Shown here: one piece after another, positions 7,829 to 14,891 of the stretch | How the letters are laid out: each line of letters starts with the position of its first letter | Position numbering within the stretch: the first letter of the stretch is position 1 | Program-made: the position numbers and the translations under genes | Virus record (IMG/VR): IMGVR_UViG_3300023301_002423 | Span: 1-23,837 of that record | Length of the DNA: 23,837 nt | Source: a virus | Reading direction: 5' to 3' (one strand) | Notes under the pieces: generated by a model | What the model was told of the DNA's origin: nothing | Seen by the model: only the letters and a program-made list of their open reading frames with translations | The model's database searches: none

Positions 7829-8419
7829 ATGACCATTACTATTGCAGGAACAGCCGGACGCAAAGAAGACGGACCAAAGTTAAATAAGTCTTTATATTCG
7901 GCAATGTGCTTAAAAACACTAGAAATTATTGATTCGTTATATCTAGACAGCGAAAGTAAAATAACCTTAGTTAGCGGTGGCGCGGCTTGGGCAGATCACA
8001 TTGCTGTTTTACTGTTCTTAAAGTATCCCGGAAAACTTAATCTCGACCTATGCTTACCAACGAATATCGAATCAGAAGCATATTTCGATGACGGCTCTAT
8101 TGATTGGGTAAAAAATCCCGGCAGAACATGTAATTGTTATCACAGAAAGTTTGGACTAGCGGTGGACCGAAGACCAATAAGAGATATTAATAAGGCCATA
8201 GAGCTTGGAGCGAAAGCTCAAGTATTTGACGGATTTTACGCGCGAAACGCAACAATGGCACAATCAGATATGGTAATTGCCTTGACATTTGGAAATAATG
8301 TGGTAAAAAATGGTGGAACAAAACACATGACGGATTTATACATCAAGGATGGCGGCAAAGAGCTATTTCATATTTCGCTGCCTTCGCTTGAAATAAAAAG
8401 ATTGGTTCAAAATGAGTGA
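7829..8419 (+). CDS. SLOG-superfamily Rossmann-fold protein
   Basis: A 196-residue protein starting at ATG 7829, just after the upstream stop; earlier start-like codons lie inside the preceding gene. The N-terminal strand is TITIAGTAGRKEDG (2-15), then ITLVSGGAAWADHIAVLL (45-62), matching the SLOG/DprA/YspA signature of a hydrophobic strand, SGG-A-x-x-(V/A)D and a following helix. Later ATMAQSDMVIALTFG (141-155) and NGGTKHMTDLY (161-171) fit the second nucleotide-binding half. SLOG proteins bind nucleotides or nucleotide-derived ligands and include toxin-, defence- and DNA-uptake-related members. It overlaps the next gene by 8 nt. A Cys/His patch (CNCYH, 101-105) is unusual. The ligand and role are not determinable here. 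Confidence 0.65.
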   Translation: MTITIAGTAGRKEDGPKLNKSLYSAMCLKTLEIIDSLYLDSESKITLVSGGAAWADHIAVLLFLKYPGKLNLDLCLPTNIESEAYFDDGSIDWVKNPGRTCNCYHRKFGLAVDRRPIRDINKAIELGAKAQVFDGFYARNATMAQSDMVIALTFGNNVVKNGGTKHMTDLYIKDGGKELFHISLPSLEIKRLVQNE

Positions 8420-8684
8420 GGCAAAAAAAGCTAGACCAGCAATCGCAGCAGAAAGGCGCAAGAAAGATCCCAATAGAAAAGCCAAGTCGCTTAAATTTCT
8501 TGAAAGTTACGAGCCAGCAAGAACAAAAAACGTAAAAACAATTACGCTACTAAAGAATATTGAAGTATTGAAAGCCGAAACAGCAAGCTCTTGTTTTCGT
8601 CCAGACCTTTACCTAAACGGTGGAAGAAGTTGCATTTTCTGCAATTTGTATGAACACTGCGCTTGCCCGATAAAAAGACAATGA
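8412..8684 (+). CDS. Small basic protein with C-terminal Cys cluster
   Basis: A 90-residue protein. The N-terminal half is strongly basic (KKARPAIAAERRKKDPNRKAK), suggesting nucleic-acid contact. The C-terminus holds CFRPDLYLNGGRSCIFC followed by NLYEHCACP, five Cys plus a His, consistent with a small zinc-binding knuckle. It overlaps the SLOG gene by 8 nt and the following 50-codon gene by ATGA, so the three are probably translated as one coupled group. I do not recognise the family. Confidence 0.6.
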   Translation: MSEAKKARPAIAAERRKKDPNRKAKSLKFLESYEPARTKNVKTITLLKNIEVLKAETASSCFRPDLYLNGGRSCIFCNLYEHCACPIKRQ

Positions 8685-8833
8685 ACAGAGAAGAATACGA
8701 TAGTTTGAAAAACTCAGGAATGCTTTGGGAAATCTATCCTGATTTTACGGGATATTTTTTTGAAGATTTAAGAATATTGAAACAGCAAACAGAAAACAAA
8801 GATGAAATTGAAAACAACGAACAGCCGATTTAG
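8681..8833 (+). CDS. Small conserved-looking phage protein (50 aa)
   Basis: A short gene that starts at the ATGA overlap with the Cys-rich gene and ends in TAG inside the first codons of the next gene (which starts at 8802). The 50-residue product begins MNREEYDSLKNSGMLWEIYP and contains DFTGYFFEDLRILKQQ before an Asn/Glu-rich tail. The LW-E-x-YP-x-x-TG-x-x-x-x-D pattern resembles tiny phage proteins found in early regions, though I cannot name a family. The gene-coupled start and otherwise unfilled gap support it being real. Confidence 0.55.
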   Translation: MNREEYDSLKNSGMLWEIYPDFTGYFFEDLRILKQQTENKDEIENNEQPI

Positions 8834-9797
8834 ATTAAGTGCATCAACACTCAAGAGTTATTCTTCTTGCAGTTGGCAGTATTTTGCTAAAAAACACCTT
8901 CGCTTACCCGACGAAGGTAACGATGGAAGCAACAGAGGCACGATTAACCATACGCTCTTTGAATGCCTTACCAAGAGATTTCTACGCTCTGGCTGCAAAA
9001 AGCTCACACAGAGCATCGTGGACGCGGGAAACCCATTCCTAGTTCCAGTTATTAATAGGTTCCTAGAGAAACAGTTTAGAAAATACCAATTAGGAGATTT
9101 TGACAACAAAGATCAAAACAACAGAGACTTGGTTGCGACAATGATTGTTATGGCGTTAACCAGCGATTTCTACAACGAAGGAATGCAAACATTGTCCGCT
9201 GAACAGGAAATTCTAATTGAAACTCCAGAATATGCTTTGGTTGGATACATTGACAAACTCATTCACGACGAAGCGAATGATAAATTCCTAATCATAGATT
9301 ACAAAAGCAGTCAGTCTATTGACGACCACAAAACACAAGCTCTTTGTTACGCCCTTTGGTGTTTGAAAGTTCGCGGCAAACAATCCAAGGCGGTTTTTGT
9401 AAACCTAAGATTTCCTGACGAACCATTTAGTTGCTATGAGTTTTCAGACGAACAGCTTTGGGGCTTTGAACAATACTTAGTATACATGTATGGTCTACTC
9501 ACTAATTTTGACGAAAACAAAGCTAGTGCTAATTTTGCCGCAGACTTAGGTTACTTGCCCAAGGGTGCTCCATTTGGCGGTCGAGCACAATGCGGATATT
9601 CTAAGTTTCCCGGCCACAAAAACAAATTCGGAAAAGAATACTACGTGTGTTTTGCAAAGTTTCCTCGAAAGTATTACGGAATTACTAACGAACAAGGAGA
9701 TATTATTAGAACCGCCGATACAGCAGAACAATTAGGCTGGAAGCCCGGAGACGGACAAATCGTAGAATTAGCATACAAGGGTTGCCCTAAATTTTAA
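8802..9797 (+). CDS. RecB/Cas4-like PD-(D/E)XK nuclease
   Basis: A 331-residue protein with the complete RecB-family nuclease pattern. RLSASTLKSYSSCSWQYFAK (11-30) is the usual entry motif. RGTINHTLFE (45-54) carries the motif-I His, VGYIDKLI (147-154) the Asp, IIDYKSS (164-170) the D-x-K, and QALCYALW (179-186) the Q-x-x-x-Y motif. A C-terminal region of about 80 residues contains C264, C283 and C328, which with C23 could form a Cas4/AddB-type Fe-S or zinc site, although the spacing is wider than usual. It probably acts as an exonuclease in phage recombination or end processing. Its start overlaps the 50-codon gene by 32 nt. Nuclease assignment is strong; the metal cluster is speculative. 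Confidence 0.82.
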   Translation: MKLKTTNSRFRLSASTLKSYSSCSWQYFAKKHLRLPDEGNDGSNRGTINHTLFECLTKRFLRSGCKKLTQSIVDAGNPFLVPVINRFLEKQFRKYQLGDFDNKDQNNRDLVATMIVMALTSDFYNEGMQTLSAEQEILIETPEYALVGYIDKLIHDEANDKFLIIDYKSSQSIDDHKTQALCYALWCLKVRGKQSKAVFVNLRFPDEPFSCYEFSDEQLWGFEQYLVYMYGLLTNFDENKASANFAADLGYLPKGAPFGGRAQCGYSKFPGHKNKFGKEYYVCFAKFPRKYYGITNEQGDIIRTADTAEQLGWKPGDGQIVELAYKGCPKF

Positions 9798-9800
9798 ATT

Positions 9801-10169
9801 ATGAAAAAATACAAAAACATGCAAGAGTGGATAAGCGATCATTCGCCAAAAAACAAAGCCGAAGTTAAACCAAAAAATAAAATAAGTATATTTTGGCGCA
9901 TCAAGTCTTTATTTGAGTTGATTAGGGGTGGTATTGCAGCAATCGTTTTGCTATACAGGTTTAAAAACCTAGACATTAAGGTTTCGCCGCAAGACCCAAG
10001 GCTAAAGAGCAAACCGTTGATCTTAGAATTCGACGAGGACCAAATCGGGAACGTTTCATACGTTGGGATTTCTCGCTCAACACCTAACGATGACCAGCTA
10101 GAGTTAGATTTGGATCAAGATAAAGGCACGAGTAGGTTCACGTTTCCAGAGGGCCATGTAGCTATCTAA
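9801..10169 (+). CDS. Hypothetical protein with one amphipathic/hydrophobic segment
   Basis: A 122-residue protein in the AAATTATG start context, 3 nt after the nuclease gene. The N-terminal third is basic (MKKYKNMQEW, KPKNKISIFWRIK). Residues 37-52 (LFELIRGGIAAIVLLY) form a hydrophobic helix that might contact membrane but is short for a full transmembrane span. The C-terminal part is acidic and strand-rich (LILEFDEDQIG, DQLELDLDQDKG). I do not recognise it. It is the last gene before the putative promoter of the nrd genes. Confidence 0.6.
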   Translation: MKKYKNMQEWISDHSPKNKAEVKPKNKISIFWRIKSLFELIRGGIAAIVLLYRFKNLDIKVSPQDPRLKSKPLILEFDEDQIGNVSYVGISRSTPNDDQLELDLDQDKGTSRFTFPEGHVAI

Positions 10170-10210
10170 TACAGTTTTTTTCGTCTATTACTAGGAATAT
10201 TTTTTCCTTA

Positions 10211-10243
10211 TTGCTTGCTGCAAATAAGTATGTAAAATACAAT
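10211..10243 (+). promoter_or_regulatory. Putative sigma70 promoter for nrdB-nrdA
   Basis: The 101-nt gap upstream of nrdB is AT-rich and holds two overlapping promoter-like pairs. One is TTGCTT (10211-10216), 16 bp, TAAAAT (10233-10238). The other is TTGCTG (10215-10220), 17 bp, TACAAT (10238-10243). Either would give a leader of about 20-30 nt before ATG 10271. It is weaker than the four near-consensus promoters downstream. The rest of the gap shows only a weak inverted repeat around 10190-10206. Confidence 0.45.
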
Positions 10244-10270
10244 ACGACACGAAAAAAGATAAACATAAAT

Positions 10271-11242
10271 ATGATTTTTGAAGAACAGATTAGTAGAAAA
10301 CCCGACAATTACCCTTGGACGCAGCAATTTATCGAAGCAGCACAAAACGGATTCTGGACGCACAGAGAATTTAATTTTCAAAGTGACGTTCAAGACTTTT
10401 TGGTTAAATTAACAGAACAAGAAAGGCAGATTGTAGTGCGGGCACTTTCCACAATAGGCCAGCTAGAGATTAGTGTGAAAAAGTTTTGGAGTAAACTCGG
10501 GGATAATTGTCCGCATCCTTCGCTTTACGACTTGGGCTTTGTATTTGCCTCGCAAGAGGTTATACACGGAGATAGTTACGAAAGTTTGTTGGAAAAACTA
10601 GGATTAGAGCAAGCATTTGACGATCTTTTAAAGCAAGATATTATACAAGGCCGAGTTGGGTATCTCAAAAAGCATTTGCACAAATTTCACGCTGATAATA
10701 AAAAACAGTTTGTTTATTCAATAATTCTTTTTTCTATTTTTATTGAAAATCTTGCGCTCTTTTCTCAGTTTTATACTATAATGTGGTTCGGAAGATTCAA
10801 AAATGTTCTAAAGGACACAGACAAGCAGGTAGATTATACGTCAAGAGAAGAAAACTTGCACTTTGAAGCTGGAGCAAAAATTATCAATACTATTAGAGAA
10901 GAGCATCCAGAGCTTTTTGACGAAGAATTAGAGACTAAGATTCGTTCAGAATGCCAAGAGGCAATCGAGTATGAGTTTAAAATCATTGAATGGATTGTTA
11001 ATGGATATAACGAAGATGGACTAAATTCAGAATTATTGAAAAACTTCATTAAAAACCGCTTGAATGAAAGCTTGGTTAAAATTGGGTATTCTGCAATGTT
11101 TGATATTGATTCGCAATTGTTAGCCAAAACTTCTTGGTTCGACGAACAAATACTTGGCAACAATCACAGCGACTTTTTCTTTGGTCGCCCCACCGAATAT
11201 TCGAAGAAATCAAAAAGTTTCGACGAAAACAGTTTATTTTAA
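10271..11242 (+). CDS. nrdB: Ribonucleotide reductase class Ia, small (beta) subunit
   Basis: A 323-residue NrdB that supplies the tyrosyl radical for ribonucleotide reduction. The start is ATG 10271; the frame opens earlier but that part covers the promoter region. Dimetal ligands are recognisable: QLEI (E66), SQEVIHGDSY (E96, H99), FIENLALF (E159) and SREENLHFEAG (E194, H197). Y103 in GDSYESLL aligns with the radical Tyr of E. coli NrdB (SRSYTH), arguing for the class Ia rather than a Tyr-less subclass. Length is near T4 NrdB (about 390) but somewhat short. The gene is followed after 2 nt by nrdA, so the order is beta then alpha. Confidence 0.93.
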   Translation: MIFEEQISRKPDNYPWTQQFIEAAQNGFWTHREFNFQSDVQDFLVKLTEQERQIVVRALSTIGQLEISVKKFWSKLGDNCPHPSLYDLGFVFASQEVIHGDSYESLLEKLGLEQAFDDLLKQDIIQGRVGYLKKHLHKFHADNKKQFVYSIILFSIFIENLALFSQFYTIMWFGRFKNVLKDTDKQVDYTSREENLHFEAGAKIINTIREEHPELFDEELETKIRSECQEAIEYEFKIIEWIVNGYNEDGLNSELLKNFIKNRLNESLVKIGYSAMFDIDSQLLAKTSWFDEQILGNNHSDFFFGRPTEYSKKSKSFDENSLF

Positions 11243-11244
11243 AA

Positions 11245-13704
11245 ATGCAAAACGACAAATACAAATGGCTTAACAGCGCAAGCAAACAATTTTTAGCCAA
11301 CGGCTACTTAGAACAAGGTGAAGATGCTATTGAAAGGTTTTCTGATATTGCAATGTCAGCAGAAAAATCGCTAGGGATCAAGGGATTTGCGGAAAAATTT
11401 GAAAACTATCTTTCTTTGGGATATTATTCTTTATCTTCGCCTATTGTATCAAACTTTGGCAAAAAAAGAGGAATGCCAATTAGTTGTTTCAGCGTGCTTG
11501 TTCCTGACAATACTGCGGGGATTTTAAACAAAGCCTCTGAAGTTGGCATTATGAGTAAGAGCGGAGGCGGCACAGCAGGATTCTTTGGAAAAGTAAGGCC
11601 AAGGGGTTCTGTTATTTCTACTGGTGGCGCAACAGACGGACCAGTTAGATTCATGCAAATCTTTGAAACAGTTACAGATGTGATTAGTCAGGGCGGAGTT
11701 CGCAGAGGTTCCTTTGCAGCATATCTTCCAGTAGAACATCCAGACATTTTAGAATTTTTACAAATAAGAGGCGAAGGTCATCCAATTCAAAACATTAGTT
11801 TGGGAGTTACTATTACCGACAAATGGATGGAAGAAATGATTGGTGGAGACAAGCCAAAAAGAAAAATTTGGGGAAAGATTTTAGAAAAAAGAAGTGAAAC
11901 TGGATATCCATATATTTTCTTTACTGACACGGCTAATAAAAATGCACCACAAGTTTACAGAGATAAAGGCAAGATTATTCATTCAAGTCAACTCTGTGTT
12001 ACTGGCGATCAAAGAGTCGTGTCGCAGCACGGAATGTTAACCGCCAAAGAGCTTTGTGAAATTGGCGGCGAGCTACAACTATTTGACAATAAAAACATTG
12101 TTGGTGCAGAGCCAATGACTTTGGTTGAAAAAAATGCTGATGTTTACAAGGTTTGTTTGAGCAACGGCATGGAGCACAAAGTAACCGGATATCATAAGCT
12201 GGTGAAATTTATCAACAGAAAACAAAATGTTGGAGAAGAACAAGTAATAACCACAGAAAACACAGAAGTTAAAAACTTAAAAGTTGGTGATTTCGTTGCT
12301 GTTCAAACCGCAAAGGGTATTTTTGGAAATAAAAATATGCCAGTTGAAGCTTTTTCGTTGGGCAAGCAGCGGAGAAACGAAACGAGAGAACATATTCCAA
12401 GCTGGATTTGGCAATCTAATGAAGAAACTATTTGGCAATACATAAGGGGTCTTTTTTATGTAAGGAATGCTGTTCGCGTTGGCAAGTCCAACGGTAAGGC
12501 AATTCAACCCCACCTTTCTTCTACGAATATCGGATGGTTAAAAGAAATTCAGTTGCTCCTAAGCAACCTTGGAGTAAAAACATCTATAAAAATATTAAAG
12601 ACTCTTTTGCCTAGCGTCAAGGGCGACCGCTTAGAATACAAAACAAAAGACTGCTGGAGGCTCACCATAGGCAATGAAGCCGACACCAAGAAATTCCATA
12701 AAATAACCTCGATTAGTTATGAAGGAAAAGAAGATGTTTATTGCACCACGGTTCATTCAAAAGAACACCTTTGGGTTTGCAACGGATTCGTAACGCACAA
12801 CTGCGCTGAAATTTTTTTAAGCACAGACGAGGACGAATCGTTCGTATGCAACCTTTCGTCAATGAATCTTTTGAGCTACGAAGAATGGAAAGATACTGAT
12901 GCTGTAGAAACACTTATTTATTTTTTAGACGCGGTAATGTCTGAATTTATTGAAAAAACAACAGGTGTTCAACACATGGAATGTTCAAGAAAATTTGCTG
13001 TTTCTCAAAGAGCTTTGGGACTAGGCGTTTTAGGTTGGCACAGCTATTTGCAATCAAAATCAATTCCGTTTGAATCAATGGAAGCTAAGATTAAGAATGT
13101 AGAAATATTTAAATTGTTGAGAGACAGGTGTTTACAAGCCTCAAAAGATCTTGCCGTGATGTTTGGCGAACCAGAATTATTAAAAGGATATGGTTTGCGC
13201 AACGTAACGCAAATGGCAATCGCGCCAACAACTTCATCTTCTTTTATTTTTGGCGGGGTTTCACAAGGAATCGAGCCAATGAATAGTAATTATTTTGTTA
13301 AAAAGCTGGCCAAAGGAAATTTTACTTATAAAAATCCTTTCTTAAAAGAAGTATTAAAGAAATACGACAAGAACGACGAAGCCACTTGGAAGTCAATTTT
13401 AGTAAAAGGCGGTTCGGTGCAGCACTTGGAATTTCTTTTGGAAATCGAAAAGAATACTTTTAAAACCTTTGGGGAAATCAGCCAAAAGGAAATTGTTATA
13501 CAAGCCGCGCAACGTCAAAAGTATATTGATCAAGGCCAATCGCTCAACCTAATGATTCCTTCGGATGCAGAGCCTAGAGAGATTAACGCCTTGTTGATTG
13601 AAGGCTGGAGATTGGGAATTAAAACTTTTTATTATCAGCGCGGGGCTAATCCCGCACAAGAATTGGCGAGAAAGTTGAATCATTGCGTTAGTTGTGAGGC
13701 GTAA
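11245..13704 (+). CDS. nrdA: Ribonucleotide reductase class I, large (alpha) subunit, with intein
   Basis: An 819-residue precursor; removal of the 269-residue intein (251-519) leaves a 550-residue NrdA. ATG 11245 follows nrdB by 2 nt. MPISCFSVLVPD (C81) matches E. coli C225. C520, which follows the intein in CAEIFL, matches the thiyl-radical C439, and FVCNLSS matches C462. TFYYQRG holds the two radical-transfer Tyr residues, and the C-terminus CVSCEA carries the redox Cys pair (C814, C817). There is no N-terminal ATP-cone, so dATP feedback through that site is probably absent; the enzyme is much shorter than E. coli or T4 NrdA (about 750). The residue two before the radical Cys is Gln (Q249) where Asn is usual. 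Confidence 0.93.
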   Translation: MQNDKYKWLNSASKQFLANGYLEQGEDAIERFSDIAMSAEKSLGIKGFAEKFENYLSLGYYSLSSPIVSNFGKKRGMPISCFSVLVPDNTAGILNKASEVGIMSKSGGGTAGFFGKVRPRGSVISTGGATDGPVRFMQIFETVTDVISQGGVRRGSFAAYLPVEHPDILEFLQIRGEGHPIQNISLGVTITDKWMEEMIGGDKPKRKIWGKILEKRSETGYPYIFFTDTANKNAPQVYRDKGKIIHSSQLCVTGDQRVVSQHGMLTAKELCEIGGELQLFDNKNIVGAEPMTLVEKNADVYKVCLSNGMEHKVTGYHKLVKFINRKQNVGEEQVITTENTEVKNLKVGDFVAVQTAKGIFGNKNMPVEAFSLGKQRRNETREHIPSWIWQSNEETIWQYIRGLFYVRNAVRVGKSNGKAIQPHLSSTNIGWLKEIQLLLSNLGVKTSIKILKTLLPSVKGDRLEYKTKDCWRLTIGNEADTKKFHKITSISYEGKEDVYCTTVHSKEHLWVCNGFVTHNCAEIFLSTDEDESFVCNLSSMNLLSYEEWKDTDAVETLIYFLDAVMSEFIEKTTGVQHMECSRKFAVSQRALGLGVLGWHSYLQSKSIPFESMEAKIKNVEIFKLLRDRCLQASKDLAVMFGEPELLKGYGLRNVTQMAIAPTTSSSFIFGGVSQGIEPMNSNYFVKKLAKGNFTYKNPFLKEVLKKYDKNDEATWKSILVKGGSVQHLEFLLEIEKNTFKTFGEISQKEIVIQAAQRQKYIDQGQSLNLMIPSDAEPREINALLIEGWRLGIKTFYYQRGANPAQELARKLNHCVSCEA
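11995..12801 (+). other. Intein inside NrdA with degenerate LAGLIDADG domain
   Basis: A 269-residue in-frame insertion between ...SSQL and CAEIFL. Splicing blocks are intact: Cys1 in CVTGDQRVV, block B HKVTGYHKL (T-x-x-H), block F around VYCTTVHSKEHLWVCNG, block G FVTHN with His-Asn, and Cys as the +1 extein residue. The middle (about codons 140-200 of the intein) has HIPSWIWQSNEETIWQYIRG, then LFYVRNAV, then LSSTNIGWLKEIQLLLSNLG. This follows a LAGLIDADG homing-endonuclease half, but the catalytic GLFDADG-type motif reads GLFYVRN and no second copy is seen. So it should splice but not cut DNA. The insertion point is the active-site Cys codon of the extein. Confidence 0.88.
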
Positions 13705-13730
13705 AACAAATTTTAAATAAAAATTGACAA
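13701..13730 (+). repeat. 30-bp exact direct repeat, copy 1 (promoter upstream module)
   Basis: Identical base for base to 14589-14618. It begins one base before the TAA stop of nrdA, runs through a pure A/T block resembling a sigma70 UP element, and ends just past TTGACA. The last 16 bp recur exactly at 22210-22225, and an 11-nt piece of the front half (TAAAACAAATT) lies at 17598-17608 directly before an ATG. Confidence 0.9.
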
Positions 13731-13752
13731 GTTGCTTGTTGGGTGTTATATT
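13724..13752 (+). promoter_or_regulatory. Near-consensus sigma70 promoter P1 with extended -10
   Basis: A perfect -35 TTGACA (13724-13729), 17-bp spacer, -10 TATATT (13747-13752) preceded by TGT, an extended -10. The A/T block at 13704-13723 is UP-element-like. Only 7 nt separate the -10 from ATG 13760, so transcription should begin at or within a few nt of the start codon. Confidence 0.85.
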
Positions 13753-13759
13753 CTGTAAT

Positions 13760-14236
13760 ATGAAAACAGAAATAAAAATATCAGATAGGCTTTTTCACGA
13801 GAACGAGGGTAAAATTGTTTATTGCGTAACCGCTGCTGAAGTTCATCCTTATTATGACCAATCTAATTATGTAAGTAAGGAGCGTTCGTATAGCACTCTT
13901 AGTTCTGACACCATCGAAGAACTATACGAAAAGATGGGCCAAGCAGTCACAGATCATTTACTTTACGGCGAGAAAAATTTCACAGGAAGTCTCAAAGACG
14001 GTTGGGACGTAGAGTTTTCCAATATTTATATTGAGGTAGAAAATTACTCTAAGGACAAAATGAGAGCGTCCAAAGCTTTTCAGAGTATTGGATTAGCGCG
14101 AGAACTCAAAAAGAAAACAGAGGCAGCAATAGAAGCCGCCAACAAAATCAAAAGAGATAAATACAAAGCCGAACAACTTGAAAAGTCAGATCGGGAAGAA
14201 TACGGTCGTCTTTGTAAGAAATTTAGGGATCAATAA
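13760..14236 (+). CDS. Hypothetical protein behind promoter P1
   Basis: A 158-residue protein; the frame extends upstream to a TTG inside the -35 box, so ATG 13760 is the credible start. The N-terminal half is strand-rich (MKTEIKISDRLFHENEGKIV, YCVTAAEVHPYYDQSNY). The centre reads SDTIEELYEKMGQAVTDHLL, and residues from about 105 form a long charged helix or coiled coil (RELKKKTEAAIEAANKIKRD). No family recognised. Predicted to be translated from a leaderless or nearly leaderless mRNA. It is followed after 14 nt by another small unknown. Confidence 0.7.
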   Translation: MKTEIKISDRLFHENEGKIVYCVTAAEVHPYYDQSNYVSKERSYSTLSSDTIEELYEKMGQAVTDHLLYGEKNFTGSLKDGWDVEFSNIYIEVENYSKDKMRASKAFQSIGLARELKKKTEAAIEAANKIKRDKYKAEQLEKSDREEYGRLCKKFRDQ

Positions 14237-14250
14237 CAAGCGCAAAACAA

Positions 14251-14592
14251 ATGAGAATTAAAGCTGAAAAAATCACACTATCTGACGTTTTAACAGAAAC
14301 GTCACAGAAAAATCAAGTAATTATAGAGTTTGACGATAAATCGCTATATTTTTTGCCAAACACCACGATAGAACTCAGATTGGTTCAGAGGTTAGTTTTT
14401 TCCTTAATTACCGAAGAGATTTTTCCGGTGACTAACCTCAAACTTTATGACTTAAAATCAGCAGCAATAATCTGTCATGATAAAGTTTTGATGGATAAAA
14501 TTACTAATGAAAAATTTAAGGTTGGAGATATCAATTTTAGTTCAAGCTTCATGGATGGCTTTGGGCTTATGGCTAACGGCTGGGCTCAGTAA
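14251..14592 (+). CDS. Hypothetical protein
   Basis: A 113-residue protein with an N-terminal strand-helix pattern (MRIKAEKITLSDVLTETSQK) and a strand QVIIEFDDKSLYFLP. It then has a hydrophobic helix RLVQRLVFSLITEEIF and a glycine-containing C-terminus. No recognised domain. It starts 14 nt after the preceding gene and shares its transcript. Its TAA stop lies inside the second copy of the 30-bp promoter repeat. Confidence 0.65.
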   Translation: MRIKAEKITLSDVLTETSQKNQVIIEFDDKSLYFLPNTTIELRLVQRLVFSLITEEIFPVTNLKLYDLKSAAIICHDKVLMDKITNEKFKVGDINFSSSFMDGFGLMANGWAQ

Positions 14593-14618
14593 AACAAATT
14601 TTAAATAAAAATTGACAA
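14589..14618 (+). repeat. 30-bp exact direct repeat, copy 2
   Basis: The second copy of the 13701-13730 repeat, again starting one base before the TAA stop of the upstream gene and ending one base after TTGACA. The two upstream coding sequences are unrelated, so the identity reflects the promoter module rather than gene duplication. Confidence 0.9.
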
Positions 14619-14640
14619 TATTCTAAACACCTGCTATAAT
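14612..14640 (+). promoter_or_regulatory. Full-consensus sigma70 promoter P2
   Basis: TTGACA (14612-14617), 17 bp, TATAAT (14635-14640), preceded by TGC (extended -10) and an A/T UP-like block. Both hexamers match consensus exactly. ATG 14649 comes 8 nt after the -10, predicting a leader of zero to a few nt. Confidence 0.9.
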
Positions 14641-14648
14641 AACACCAA

Positions 14649-14891
14649 ATGGCAAAGCCTCCAACGCAAAAACAAAAAATACAAAAATACGAATCACTTC
14701 TTCACGAAATGAATCTTTGTTTTGTTCTTTTTAATAACGAAATTCTTCGTATCGACAAGAACAGGCTAGGCAAGCTATTAGATAACGTAGACAAATGGAG
14801 CTATGCTCACCGAGTAGGAAACGGAGAAATTAGCGATAAAAAACAACAAGAGCTAATCAATGATAGGTTCTGGCAACTATTAGACAAGTAA
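14649..14891 (+). CDS. Small hypothetical protein behind promoter P2
   Basis: An 80-residue, mostly helical protein (MAKPPTQKQKIQKYESLLHE) with a basic N-terminus and a charged centre (RIDKNRLGKLLDNVDKW). It ends NDRFWQLLDK. No family recognised. It sits behind the strongest promoter in the window with no room for a ribosome binding site between promoter and start. Its stop overlaps the next start as TAATG, so it may act partly as a leader gene for the methyltransferase through translational coupling. Confidence 0.7.
   Translation: MAKPPTQKQKIQKYESLLHEMNLCFVLFNNEILRIDKNRLGKLLDNVDKWSYAHRVGNGEISDKKQQELINDRFWQLLDK

Noticed and set aside
10188-10207. Terminator after the gene ending at 10169
   Set aside because: AGGAA/TTCCT gives only a five-pair AT-rich stem with no following U run of the right kind.
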